NCBI GenBank assembly: GCA_007124105.1
Contig: SLFT01000003.1
Span: 1-9,854 of the forward strand
Length of the DNA stretch: 9,854 nt
Direction: 5' to 3'
From: Candidatus Hydrogenedentota bacterium
GTDB lineage: Bacteria; Hydrogenedentota; Hydrogenedentia; Hydrogenedentales; CAITNO01
Each line of letters begins with the position of its first letter. Within the stretch, counting starts at the first letter, position 1. Positions 1 through 7,002 of the stretch are shown piece after piece. The translations under genes were made by a program, and so were the position numbers. Under the pieces are notes generated by a model. That model saw only the letters and a list, made by a program, of their open reading frames with translations, had not been told where the DNA came from and made no database searches.

Positions 1-1415
1 AGGTTATGGTAATCGAGTTCATCGCCTGGCGCCAGAATTTTATCGGATCTCGCCATAAGAAACCCGCCGACAGTGGTATGTTCTTCATCGCCTGTCTGTG
101 TGCCCATAACCTCTTCGAATTCATCCAGCGGAAAATTGCCGCCAATACGATACGTATTCTCATCCAGTTTTATGAAAACCGGCTTATCCACATCGTCCTC
201 CTCGCCGATGTCTCCCACGACCTCGCGCAGGGCATCCTGCAATGTAACAAGCCCCTCTGTGCCGCCGTATTCATCCACAACAATTGCGATATGAATGCGC
301 AGTTTTTGGGTTGTAGAGACAAAATCGGCTACGCTCATGGTTTCCGGCACGAAATGGGGTTTGCGCATTACCTTGGCAACAGGCTTTTCCAAATCGCCCT
401 GTTCGGTGACGGACAGCAGGTCCTTGGCATAGAGAATGCCTACGATATGGTCCAGGTCTTCTTGATAGACCGGCATACGCGCGAACTCATGCTCGCGCAC
501 AACCTCGAGCGCCTCAGCAACTGTAGCGTCTCCTTTAACCGCGATAATGTCCGGGCGCGGCGCCAGGATTTCACGGACTGTGACGTCGCTGAACTCGAGT
601 ATGCCCTGAATCATCTGGCGTTCGTCTTCTTCGATGACGCCCGACGCCTCACTGTCTGACAATAACGTTACGAACTCTTCATCGGTGAGGAACGGCGCTG
701 CGGGCACCTGGCTGAGACGCGTTACTTTGAACAAGGCGCTCACCAGCGTCATGGCGCTGCTCCGCAACGGCGCCATGAGCGTATCAACCAGGTAAAGCGG
801 CAGTGCGGCAGTAAGCGCGTAAGCACGCGGGCGGCGTGCGGCAAACACTTTGGGCACTATTTCACAGAAGAAAAGTAGCGCGCTGGTTGTAATGGCCACT
901 GACGCCAGATATGCCTGAGTCGTGGTAAACGCCAATGATTTTTCGAATACTTCCGCAACAGGTTCCGCGAAGGTGATACTGAGCAACACGTTAACGATGT
1001 TGTTGCTCATGAGAATAGTGGTCAGCAGACTTCCGGGTCGTCGCATCATGCGCGCAATTAACCGCGGCAGGAAATATCCGGATTTGCGCATGGTCCGCAG
1101 CTGCATCTTGTTGAGGGACAAGAATGCTACTTCGCTTGCTGAAAAGAAACCAGAGAACCCTGCCAGAACAAGTGACGCAGCGATGATGGACGGGGTGAGT
1201 ATCGTGTGCCAGGGCACGCCGCCTCCCCCCGCGTCCGCGCCGCCGTAAAACGGGGGCGTTTCCATGGCAGCGACACGAACTACCAGGATTCCACCGCAAA
1301 CGCAGAGGGCGCACCACCAAAATGTGACGCCATATCTCCTGCTGTGTATTCGGGGCGGTTCGCCGCCGGGGTCGTCTTCCAAGAAAGTCCAACGCTCCTT
1401 TTCATACATCATCAT
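1..1415 (-). CDS. CNNM/CBS-domain hemolysin-family (CorC/HlyC) membrane protein, 3' end cut by window
   Basis: An open frame on the minus strand runs from an ATG triplet (1415, 1412 or 1409) off the left edge, giving 471 complete codons. I translated it by hand. A hydrophobic segment lies at residues 30-50. A DUF21/CNNM membrane domain follows at about 74-230, with the signatures FFSASEVAFLSLNK (90-103) and FCEIVPK (183-189). A CBS pair lies at about 280-400, ending in VDEYGGTEGLVTLQDAL (380-396). The start of a CorC/HlyC C-terminal domain begins at about 410. Known CNNM/CorC proteins are inner-membrane Mg2+/Co2+ transport or efflux factors whose CBS domains bind nucleotides. Unlike E. coli YbeX/CorC, which lacks the membrane part, this one has it. 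It starts 29 nt after ybeY and is probably last in the phoH operon. No good ribosome site precedes the ATGs. An AAGGAG lies just inside the frame, so the exact start is uncertain. Family confidence is high; the transported ion is inferred. Confidence 0.93.
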   Translation of the reverse strand, partial: MMMYEKERWTFLEDDPGGEPPRIHSRRYGVTFWWCALCVCGGILVVRVAAMETPPFYGGADAGGGGVPWHTILTPSIIAASLVLAGFSGFFSASEVAFLSLNKMQLRTMRKSGYFLPRLIARMMRRPGSLLTTILMSNNIVNVLLSITFAEPVAEVFEKSLAFTTTQAYLASVAITTSALLFFCEIVPKVFAARRPRAYALTAALPLYLVDTLMAPLRSSAMTLVSALFKVTRLSQVPAAPFLTDEEFVTLLSDSEASGVIEEDERQMIQGILEFSDVTVREILAPRPDIIAVKGDATVAEALEVVREHEFARMPVYQEDLDHIVGILYAKDLLSVTEQGDLEKPVAKVMRKPHFVPETMSVADFVSTTQKLRIHIAIVVDEYGGTEGLVTLQDALREVVGDIGEEDDVDKPVFIKLDENTYRIGGNFPLDEFEEVMGTQTGDEEHTTVGGFLMARSDKILAPGDELDYHN

Positions 1416-1444
1416 GTTATGGGTTGATCAACGGACATAGTATA

Positions 1445-1897
1445 TCAAGAATGCCAGGCGCGTTCTAGTTCCGTTCCAAGGTAACGCGCTTGTTTCTGCT
1501 GCATGATTCTTTGGGCAGCGATTTTCCCATGTGTCTCCCCCAGTAGATGAAGAAGGCCATGGCAAAATAACAGACGCGCTTCACTTCGCATGGCAGCCCG
1601 ATCGCCGCCGCAAAAGCGCTGTACCGTTTCAAGGGAGATAACTATATCCCCAAGTGCCCTGGGGCCGTCGTGCCCAATGGGCGTCTGTTGAAACGAAAGC
1701 ACATCGGTGGGTGCGTTTACACCGCGATACTGGGCATTCAATGCCTGGATAAACGCGTCATCGCAGAACAACACGCTTACCTCAATATCGTCTTCCACGC
1801 CCTCGCCCTGGCATATGCGGGTCGCAAGCGCAACAAACTCCTTGTGTCGGTAAAGTCGCTTGACGACAGAGTCATTCTTGATTTCAACACGCACCAT
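1445..1897 (-). CDS. ybeY: Endoribonuclease YbeY (rRNA maturation factor), 150 aa
   Basis: YbeY is a zinc-dependent single-strand endoribonuclease acting in 16S rRNA 3'-end maturation and ribosome quality control. The protein has the family core YRGVNAPTDVLSF followed by ALGDIVIS. It also has the metal-binding HGLLHLLGETH, with the canonical H-x3-H-x5-H spacing. The usual GYDH is GETH here, so the residue before the last histidine is Thr instead of Asp; the three zinc ligands are intact. I place the start at the ATG at 1897 (MVRVEIKND), which matches the usual YbeY N-terminus and total length. A longer in-frame version begins with TTG at 1933 and would add 12 residues of unlikely composition. 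A 7-bp hairpin sits directly before the ATG and covers the only GGAG. This suggests translation coupled to pgpH, whose stop is 45 nt upstream. The CNNM/CBS gene follows after 29 nt. Confidence 0.93.
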   Translation of the reverse strand: MVRVEIKNDSVVKRLYRHKEFVALATRICQGEGVEDDIEVSVLFCDDAFIQALNAQYRGVNAPTDVLSFQQTPIGHDGPRALGDIVISLETVQRFCGGDRAAMRSEARLLFCHGLLHLLGETHGKIAAQRIMQQKQARYLGTELERAWHS

Positions 1898-1898
1898 A

Positions 1899-1916
1899 TC
1901 ACGGAACACTCCGTGA
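1899..1916 (-). promoter_or_regulatory. Hairpin over the ybeY ribosome binding site
   Basis: Read on the minus strand, TCACGGA-GTGT-TCCGTGA is a perfect 7-bp stem with a 4-nt loop. It ends one base before the ybeY ATG at 1897. The only Shine-Dalgarno-like GGAG lies in the 5' arm and loop, so folding would hide it. The sequence shows the structure; coupling of ybeY translation to ribosomes finishing pgpH is an inference. If ybeY instead starts at the TTG at 1933, this is simply coding sequence. Confidence 0.45.
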
Positions 1917-1942
1917 CGCTGCACACATGCCAATCATCGCTA

Positions 1943-4444
1943 TCACGATTTGCTCTCCCCGCCTTTGCTGGCGTTGTTTTTTTGGGGATAGGCGATACGC
2001 GTATGCATGGCATTTACCAATCCCCTGGCCACCACGTCGCGTATCTGCGTCAATTGCCGCAGGGTCAGATTACAGTCTTCAAACTGGTCGTCATCCGATC
2101 TGGCGCGTATAATCTTCCCCACGAATTTCCGGAGGTCTTCGAGCGTCGGATTCTCCAGCGAACGCGCTCCGGACTCCGATGCGTCGCAGATCATCAGGAT
2201 GGCAGTCTCCGGGCGTTGCGGTTTGGGACCCGGATACCGGTATTCTGTTTCCGGGATATCCTCTTCAGGATTCTGCTCCTGCGCCTGTTCATAAAAGAAA
2301 CTGATCTTACAGGTTCCGTGATGCTCCAGGATGCCGTCAATAATCGGCTGGGGCAATTTATGCTCCTGTGCCTCGCGCGCGCCTTCTACAACGTGCTGCC
2401 GGATCATGCGCGCGCTGTCAATGGGTTTCAGTGAATCATGGATATTTTTCTTGCCGGTCTGGTTCTCCGCGAAACTCTCAGGGTTTTTACATTTCCCGAT
2501 ATCGTGATAGTACGCGCTTACGCGGGCAAGCAACCCGTTCGCCCCAATCGCTTCTGCCGCATCCTCGGCGATCTGCCCGAGCAACAGGCTGTGCGCATAG
2601 GTGGCGGGCGCTGTTATTGCCAGTTTACGCAACAGGTCATTATTCAGGTCGCTGTATTCAAGCAGCTGCATGTCAGTGGTAACGCCAAACAACTTTTCAA
2701 CCCAGGGCAACAGTCCGGGAACGGCCAGCAAACACAATGCGCCGTTAAGCGTAATCAGGAATATTCGCCTGAAAAACAATTCGCCAAACATCGTGTCTGT
2801 TGCCAGGATTGCCGCGCAGGCGGCCAGCATGCCCACCAATGTCGCTACAAGCGCCGCCGCCGTCATATCGCTTCGCTTACGCACACGGTACACGGTAAAC
2901 GCCCCCGCAATAGTCATTGCCCCGGCAACCAGCAACAGCCGCCAGTTGTACTGATATTGGGCAGACACCAGCGCTGCGGCGAGAGCGCCAAACAACGCCG
3001 CCCGTTGCGGTCCGACCAGGATTGCGTACAATATCCCTGCCACCGCGACGGGCAGCAAATAGCCGGTCGGTTCAAAATATGAAATGATCCGGCCAATAAC
3101 AAGAATACAACAAAGCAAAAGCAGGGCCAGATTGAACGCGGCGGTTGGAGAGGCCTGTGTATTGGTTTGCCGGAAATGCATGCGCTTATATATGCCCAGG
3201 AACACCAGAAACACTAGAATAATGTGGGCAAGCATTGTATTGAAAGTACGTCGCAGCGGTCGTTCCTCATAAGCGAGAATGTTCATGTAAGTTTCAGCGT
3301 CGGAGCGTGACTGACGCGTCCAGCGTCTGCCGCGGTCCTGGATAATTTCTCCCGCTTCGATCTCTTTCATGACCGGATCAACCGATTCGTAGGCGCGTGC
3401 GCGCGCCCCGGCGGTGTAAACCGTATCCTCCTCAAGGCTAACCGTTACAAGCGGTCTGGTCAACGCAAAGGCGGCGTCATGCATGCGCGCCCACCTATCC
3501 GTAGCAGCCATATCGCGCGCCGCGCGTTGAGCGGTCTCGGTGAGTCGTGCGCTTAATTCCTCGCGCGCAGCCGCAACCGTGGCCACATCGCCAAGCGCAG
3601 TTTCCGTTGTAAGCGACAAGTCTGCCAATACTCTGTCGCGCATGATCACAATGCGTCGTGTTCCGTAATTCGCAGGAATCGTTTCTGGTCGTATGCCTTT
3701 GACCAACACATATTCCAACGCTTCCGCGGCAATTTCTCCCATGACATCACTCTTGATGAACGTTAAGGCATCGGGCGGCTCGGTGGCAAAACGGGTTTCA
3801 GTCAGCACTACGCCTTCACTGTTGTTCTCGTCCACGCCACTTGTTACATCGTCAGAAGAGGTGAATACACGTGTTGGCAGACTTTGAGAGTCTGGGGTTA
3901 ACCACAGCGCCAACAAATCCGACTCTGGAAAGGACTCCCATTCGGGGTCCTCTTTCAATGTTGTCGCATACGCCGATACCGCCTTTGCTGCCACGGCATC
4001 CGTGGTGAGGTCGGGCGCGGACGCGCGCAATGCCTCAAAAATGGATTTGGCCACGGTTTCCCGTTCGGCCTGCAATTGCGCAATACGATTTTCCAGCAAC
4101 TGCAGTTTATGTGAAACAGCAACACTGTCAATACGATAATAATCCGGTACCTGCGCCGCTTCCTGTTCGCGCGCTTCCTGGGTGCGATGCAAATCCTCCG
4201 CCTCGAAATAGAACATCGAACGAATTTCGCGATTGGAGATGCGTCCGTCCAAATCGGCCTGTACAGGCATATCGCGGGCGGGTTCACGCGTCAAAGCGGC
4301 AACGCATACGATGAAGGCGCCGATAACGGCAAGCCACTGGAGGATGCGTCCCTTTCCTGTAGAGGAAGCCAGCGGACCGCGTTTGCTGCCATTACTGGTA
4401 ACATTTTTATGGTCTGACGTCATAATTTCATGTGTGTTTTTCAT
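1943..4444 (-). CDS. pgpH: 7TM-HD cyclic-di-AMP phosphodiesterase, PgpH/YqfF family, 833 aa
   Basis: Membrane-bound HD-domain phosphodiesterase of the PgpH family, which in Listeria hydrolyses c-di-AMP to pApA. An N-terminal transmembrane helix lies at about 32-51. A large extracytoplasmic 7TMR-HDED domain follows at about 56-396, with a coiled, E/R/Q-rich stretch near 85-135. About seven hydrophobic helices span 403-578. A cytoplasmic HD domain occupies about 610-815. Visible metal or catalytic residues are H618 (YAHSLLLG), H647-D648 (YYHDIGK), H684 (RQHVVEG), H708-H709 (EHHGT) and D754 (ICDASE). RYPGPKPQ at 736-743 is also typical of the family, and length is normal. I chose the ATG at 4444, with GGCGGA about 12 nt upstream. 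A TTG at 4501 would add 19 polar residues and has no ribosome site. The gene lies between phoH and ybeY, as in Firmicutes. The substrate is inferred from the family; no c-di-AMP cyclase is in view. Confidence 0.92.
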   Translation of the reverse strand: MKNTHEIMTSDHKNVTSNGSKRGPLASSTGKGRILQWLAVIGAFIVCVAALTREPARDMPVQADLDGRISNREIRSMFYFEAEDLHRTQEAREQEAAQVPDYYRIDSVAVSHKLQLLENRIAQLQAERETVAKSIFEALRASAPDLTTDAVAAKAVSAYATTLKEDPEWESFPESDLLALWLTPDSQSLPTRVFTSSDDVTSGVDENNSEGVVLTETRFATEPPDALTFIKSDVMGEIAAEALEYVLVKGIRPETIPANYGTRRIVIMRDRVLADLSLTTETALGDVATVAAAREELSARLTETAQRAARDMAATDRWARMHDAAFALTRPLVTVSLEEDTVYTAGARARAYESVDPVMKEIEAGEIIQDRGRRWTRQSRSDAETYMNILAYEERPLRRTFNTMLAHIILVFLVFLGIYKRMHFRQTNTQASPTAAFNLALLLLCCILVIGRIISYFEPTGYLLPVAVAGILYAILVGPQRAALFGALAAALVSAQYQYNWRLLLVAGAMTIAGAFTVYRVRKRSDMTAAALVATLVGMLAACAAILATDTMFGELFFRRIFLITLNGALCLLAVPGLLPWVEKLFGVTTDMQLLEYSDLNNDLLRKLAITAPATYAHSLLLGQIAEDAAEAIGANGLLARVSAYYHDIGKCKNPESFAENQTGKKNIHDSLKPIDSARMIRQHVVEGAREAQEHKLPQPIIDGILEHHGTCKISFFYEQAQEQNPEEDIPETEYRYPGPKPQRPETAILMICDASESGARSLENPTLEDLRKFVGKIIRARSDDDQFEDCNLTLRQLTQIRDVVARGLVNAMHTRIAYPQKNNASKGGESKS

Positions 4445-4517
4445 CGGTAAGAAAAATTCCGCCGTTAATTGTTTGGGGAGAGTGCGCTGTTCGTGAGCCA
4501 AAACAGGTGATGCGTAA

Positions 4518-5564
4518 TTAGGCCTGATTCTGCATAGCGCCAGAGTTCCTGTTCGTTGATAATTCCGAGTGCGGAATGCCTTGCTCCCCTTTATCTTGCA
4601 AGGATCGCTTGCCGGCCGTTTCGTAGGCGTTAATAATTTGCTGTACCAACGGGTTCCGTACTACATCACGGTTTGTAAGATGCACCATGCCGATTCCTTT
4701 AAGGTTCTGCAAAACCCGCCTGGCATCCACAAGTCCTGATGTTGTGTTGTGCGGCAAATCAACCTGCGTAATATCACCTGTAACCACCGCTTTAGAATGG
4801 TGCCCCAGCCGTGTTAGAAACATCATCATCTGATCAACAGTGGTGTTTTGCGCTTCGTCGAGAATCACAAAAGCGTTATCGAGCGTACGGCCGCGCATGA
4901 AACCCAGCGGGGCAACTTCGATACATTCCTGGTCTATCAGGCGCCGTGCCCGTTCCAAGTCCACCATCGAATACAAGGCGTCATAAAGGGGGCGTAGATA
5001 GGGATTAACCTTTTGCGCCAGATCGCCGGGCAAAAAACCAAGCCGTTCGCCCGCTTCCACGGCGGGACGTGTGAGCACTAGTCGCTGTACTTGCCGATTC
5101 AACAGGGCGGATATTGCCACGGCCATGGCGAGATAGGTTTTTCCCGTTCCCGCAGGGCCAATCGCCAGTGTAATATCGTAAGCGTTGATAGCGTCCAGAT
5201 ACTGTTTTTGTCCTTGCGTACGCGCGCGTATATGCAAATCCGAGCGAATAGCCGCTGGCTGCTGCGACAACAACGCGCCGCGTTCATCGCTTTCCGGAGA
5301 CTGCAAGGTGGCAAGGGCGTACTCAAAGTCGGATAAAGACGGCGTATACCCGCGACGCACGGCATTCAACATGTCTGACAGCATCGTACAGACAGCGTTT
5401 GCCGGCTCCTCTTCACCAATCACCACCACTTTCGCGCCGCGGTCAACAATACGTACTGGCGAACGCGACTGGATATACTTGCGAATTTCTCCATTGTGGC
5501 CAAGCAGCTTTAGCGATTCGTCCTGGCTGTCAAGTTCGATTTCACAATTCAGAACCGTGTTCAT
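4518..5564 (-). CDS. phoH: PhoH/YbeZ-family ATPase, 348 aa
   Basis: Cytoplasmic PhoH-like P-loop ATPase (YbeZ in E. coli), a partner of YbeY in RNA metabolism and related to the helicase-like superfamily. An N-terminal region at about 1-75 has alternating beta/alpha character, resembling the small RNA-binding-like domain common in these proteins. The PhoH domain follows at about 115-320: Walker A GPAGTGKT (136-143), RPAVEAGERLGFLPGD (166-181), Walker B VILDEAQN (233-240), TGDITQVDLP (262-271) and RDVVRNPLVQ (299-308). Length and order are typical. The ATG at 5564 is the only reasonable start, because an in-frame TGA lies 9 nt upstream. Its AAAGGA ribosome site ends only 1 nt before the ATG, unusually close. 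It is the first gene after the promoter at 5634-5662, and its stop lies 73 nt before the pgpH ATG. Confidence 0.95.
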   Translation of the reverse strand: MNTVLNCEIELDSQDESLKLLGHNGEIRKYIQSRSPVRIVDRGAKVVVIGEEEPANAVCTMLSDMLNAVRRGYTPSLSDFEYALATLQSPESDERGALLSQQPAAIRSDLHIRARTQGQKQYLDAINAYDITLAIGPAGTGKTYLAMAVAISALLNRQVQRLVLTRPAVEAGERLGFLPGDLAQKVNPYLRPLYDALYSMVDLERARRLIDQECIEVAPLGFMRGRTLDNAFVILDEAQNTTVDQMMMFLTRLGHHSKAVVTGDITQVDLPHNTTSGLVDARRVLQNLKGIGMVHLTNRDVVRNPLVQQIINAYETAGKRSLQDKGEQGIPHSELSTNRNSGAMQNQA

Positions 5565-5576
5565 ATCCTTTCAAAT

Positions 5577-5595
5577 GTGTAAATAACTGTTACAC
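5577..5595 (-). promoter_or_regulatory. Inverted repeat in the phoH leader, possible operator or RNA hairpin
   Basis: GTGTAA-N7-TTACAC is a perfect 6-bp inverted repeat. It lies between the predicted phoH transcription start (about 5627) and the ribosome site (5566-5571). It could bind a dimeric regulator just downstream of the promoter, or form a weak hairpin near the ribosome site. I cannot assign a regulator family. A 6-bp repeat also has a fair chance of occurring at random. Confidence 0.3.
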
Positions 5596-5633
5596 TACAA
5601 CTGGAGAGCCCAGCACTCCTGAAAACCGCTTGT

Positions 5634-5662
5634 ATTGTAATATAAAGATTCCACCATCGCAA
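5634..5662 (-). promoter_or_regulatory. Sigma70-type promoter for the phoH-pgpH-ybeY-CNNM operon
   Basis: On the minus strand, a TTGCGA -35 box (5657-5662) and a TACAAT -10 box (5634-5639, five of six consensus bases) are separated by exactly 17 nt. Transcription would start near 5627, giving a leader of about 63 nt. It lies in the 208-nt spacer between mtnA and phoH, where a promoter for the operon is expected. I see no clear intrinsic terminator for mtnA in this spacer, so read-through from mtnA is possible. Confidence 0.6.
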
Positions 5663-5712
5663 CTTTTCACGCTGACCTGTAGATATGCTCATATTCACCT
5701 ATACATACACCA

Positions 5713-5731
5713 TACGCAATACTAATGCGTA
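5713..5731. repeat. Inverted repeat in the mtnA-phoH spacer
   Basis: TACGCA-N7-TGCGTA forms a perfect 6-bp stem about 40 nt after the mtnA stop. On the plus strand it is followed a few bases later by a T-run, but no plus-strand gene ends there. In the mtnA direction no U-tract follows the stem, so it is not a standard intrinsic terminator. Its function is unknown; it may be a weak transcript end or chance. Confidence 0.25.
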
Positions 5732-5772
5732 GGGCGCTTTTTCAGGAAAGGGATTCTTCCAGGCAACGGCCA

Positions 5773-6828
5773 TCAAACTGTCGTGTCCGCCAACGCCTTT
5801 GCCAGGTTTATCTCGTAGGGAGGCGTGATAATGCCCTTGTTGGTGATGAAGCCGGTAATCAGGGAGGCCGGGGTAACGTCAAAAGCCGGATTATACACTG
5901 TAATATCTTCCGGCGCCTGTCGGCATCCCTGCCAATGAGTTACTTCGTCGGGGTCGCGCTGCTCAATAAGAATGGCGTCGCCGTCGGGCGTCTGCATATC
6001 CAGGGTACTTGCCGGTGCGGCCACATAGAAGGGAATCCCGTGCCATCGCGCCAATGCTGCCACGCCATAAGTACCGATCTTGTTCGCCGTGTCGCCATTC
6101 GCGGCAATACGGTCAGCGCCAACAATTACAAGGTCCATGCGTCGCTCGCGCATTGCCTGTGCGGCCATATTGTCGCAAATCAAGGTCACGTCAATGCCCG
6201 CCTGTGATAATTCCCACGTTGTAAGTCGCGCCCCTTGCAACAATGGTCGTGTCTCATCGGCATAGACCCGAAAACTCCGTCCTTGTTCATGCGCAATATA
6301 CATGGGCGCCAGCGCCGTCCCATATCCCGATGTTGCCAAACCACCCGCATTGCAGTGGGTCAACACGCCACAATCCTCTTGAATCAGGGAAGCCCCGTGT
6401 TCGCCAATGGCGCGGCACATAAAGATGTCTTCCCTGAAAATACGGTTCGCCTCTGCTTCCAGCGCGACAATAAGGTCTTCTTTCGTCAGGTCTTCATCGG
6501 CCGTATCCACTATGGCTTTCATCCTGTCCAGGGCGTAAAAGAGATTTACAGCAGTGGGCCGTGATGTTCCCAGATAGGTGATAGCGTCCTTCACACAAAC
6601 GATACACGCCCGGGCGTCTCCCGCAGGGGCGTTCAGCGCGGCCACCACCACGCCATAAGCGGCGCAAATACCGATTGCAGGGGCGCCGCGCACCCGCAAC
6701 ACCTTGATAGCTTCCCATACATCCGCCACAGTTGCCAGTTGAATATACGCCACTTCAGTCGGAAGCACCGTTTGGTCGAGGATAATGAGCCTTCTGTCTT
6801 TCCAGGCCACAGTAGCTGTCGGCGCCAT
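5773..6828 (-). CDS. mtnA: S-methyl-5-thioribose-1-phosphate isomerase MtnA, 351 aa
   Basis: This enzyme converts methylthioribose-1-phosphate to methylthioribulose-1-phosphate in the methionine salvage pathway, in the cytoplasm. It belongs to the aIF2B/MtnA family. Diagnostic motifs are RVRGAPAIGI (45-54), THCNAGGLATSGYGTALAP (157-175) with catalytic Cys159, YADETRPLLQGARLT (189-203), GADRIAANGDTANKIGTY (237-254) with catalytic Asp239, and FYVAAP (267-272). The two catalytic residues match the Cys/Asp pair described for Bacillus MtnA. The ATG at 6828 fits the family N-terminus and has GGAG 9 nt upstream; an in-frame ATG at 6876 would lie upstream of the predicted promoter. It has its own promoter and is divergent from the metallophosphoesterase gene. 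No mtnB, mtnC, mtnD, mtnK or mtnP is in view, so the gene is isolated here. Related ribose-1,5-bisphosphate isomerases are an alternative, but the motifs favour MtnA. Confidence 0.93.
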   Translation of the reverse strand: MAPTATVAWKDRRLIILDQTVLPTEVAYIQLATVADVWEAIKVLRVRGAPAIGICAAYGVVVAALNAPAGDARACIVCVKDAITYLGTSRPTAVNLFYALDRMKAIVDTADEDLTKEDLIVALEAEANRIFREDIFMCRAIGEHGASLIQEDCGVLTHCNAGGLATSGYGTALAPMYIAHEQGRSFRVYADETRPLLQGARLTTWELSQAGIDVTLICDNMAAQAMRERRMDLVIVGADRIAANGDTANKIGTYGVAALARWHGIPFYVAAPASTLDMQTPDGDAILIEQRDPDEVTHWQGCRQAPEDITVYNPAFDVTPASLITGFITNKGIITPPYEINLAKALADTTV

Positions 6829-6864
6829 AAAGAATCTCTCCCGTGTTGTTGAAAGGAAAGACAT

Positions 6865-6873
6865 ATAATACCA
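6865..6873 (-). promoter_or_regulatory. Extended -10 promoter of mtnA
   Basis: On the minus strand, TGG-TATTAT matches the extended -10 pattern (TGn followed by a five-of-six -10 box). No good -35 box lies 16-18 nt upstream, as is common for extended -10 promoters. Transcription would start near 6858 and leave a leader of about 30 nt. That is too short for a SAM riboswitch, so direct SAM sensing in this leader is unlikely. Confidence 0.5.
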
Positions 6874-6913
6874 CAAGCGGTCGCATTTCTGCAGTGTGCT
6901 GATGCAAAGGCTC

Positions 6914-6943
6914 TTGAGGAACTATGCTTGCTTTGGTTATGAT
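6914..6943 (+). promoter_or_regulatory. Sigma70-type promoter of the metallophosphoesterase gene
   Basis: TTGAGG (6914-6919) and TATGAT (6938-6943, five of six consensus bases) are 18 nt apart. Transcription would start near 6950 with a leader of about 53 nt containing a T7 run (6965-6971). The ribosome site AAAGGA (6991-6996) is 6 nt from the ATG. This promoter is back to back with that of mtnA, in a 174-nt spacer between the two start codons. Confidence 0.5.
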
Positions 6944-7002
6944 AGAAAGCGCACGGTAAGAACATTTTTTTGCGTAATGAATATTGATAGAAAGGATTTG
7001 TC

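Noticed and set aside
6..659. Plus-strand 217-aa open frame
   Set aside because: It is antisense to the CBS and CorC/HlyC part of the CNNM protein, whose minus-strand translation has the conserved motifs.
991..1392. Minus-strand 133-aa open frame inside the CNNM gene
   Set aside because: It is Arg/His-rich, matches no family and overlaps in another frame the clear CNNM/DUF21 coding sequence, which continues to the window edge.
1898..1933. TTG start for ybeY adding 12 residues
   Set aside because: The ATG at 1897 gives the typical YbeY N-terminus. The extension is unlike the family, although the hidden ribosome site leaves some doubt.
1670..3082. Two plus-strand open frames of 254 and 214 aa
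   Set aside because: Both are antisense to pgpH (the first also to ybeY), have low-quality composition and no recognisable domain.
4445..4501. TTG start for pgpH adding 19 residues
   Set aside because: There is no ribosome site before the TTG; the ATG at 4444 has a purine-rich GGCGGA upstream and gives a normal N-terminus.
5713..5745. Intrinsic terminator in the mtnA-phoH spacer
   Set aside because: The stem has only 6 bp, the T-run is on the plus strand and separated from the stem, and no plus-strand gene ends there.
6829..6864. SAM riboswitch in the mtnA leader
   Set aside because: The predicted leader is only about 30 nt and shows no conserved stem set or terminator.
6829..6876. Upstream ATG for mtnA adding 16 residues
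   Set aside because: It lies upstream of the predicted transcription start, and the ATG at 6828 has a good ribosome site and the family-typical N-terminus.
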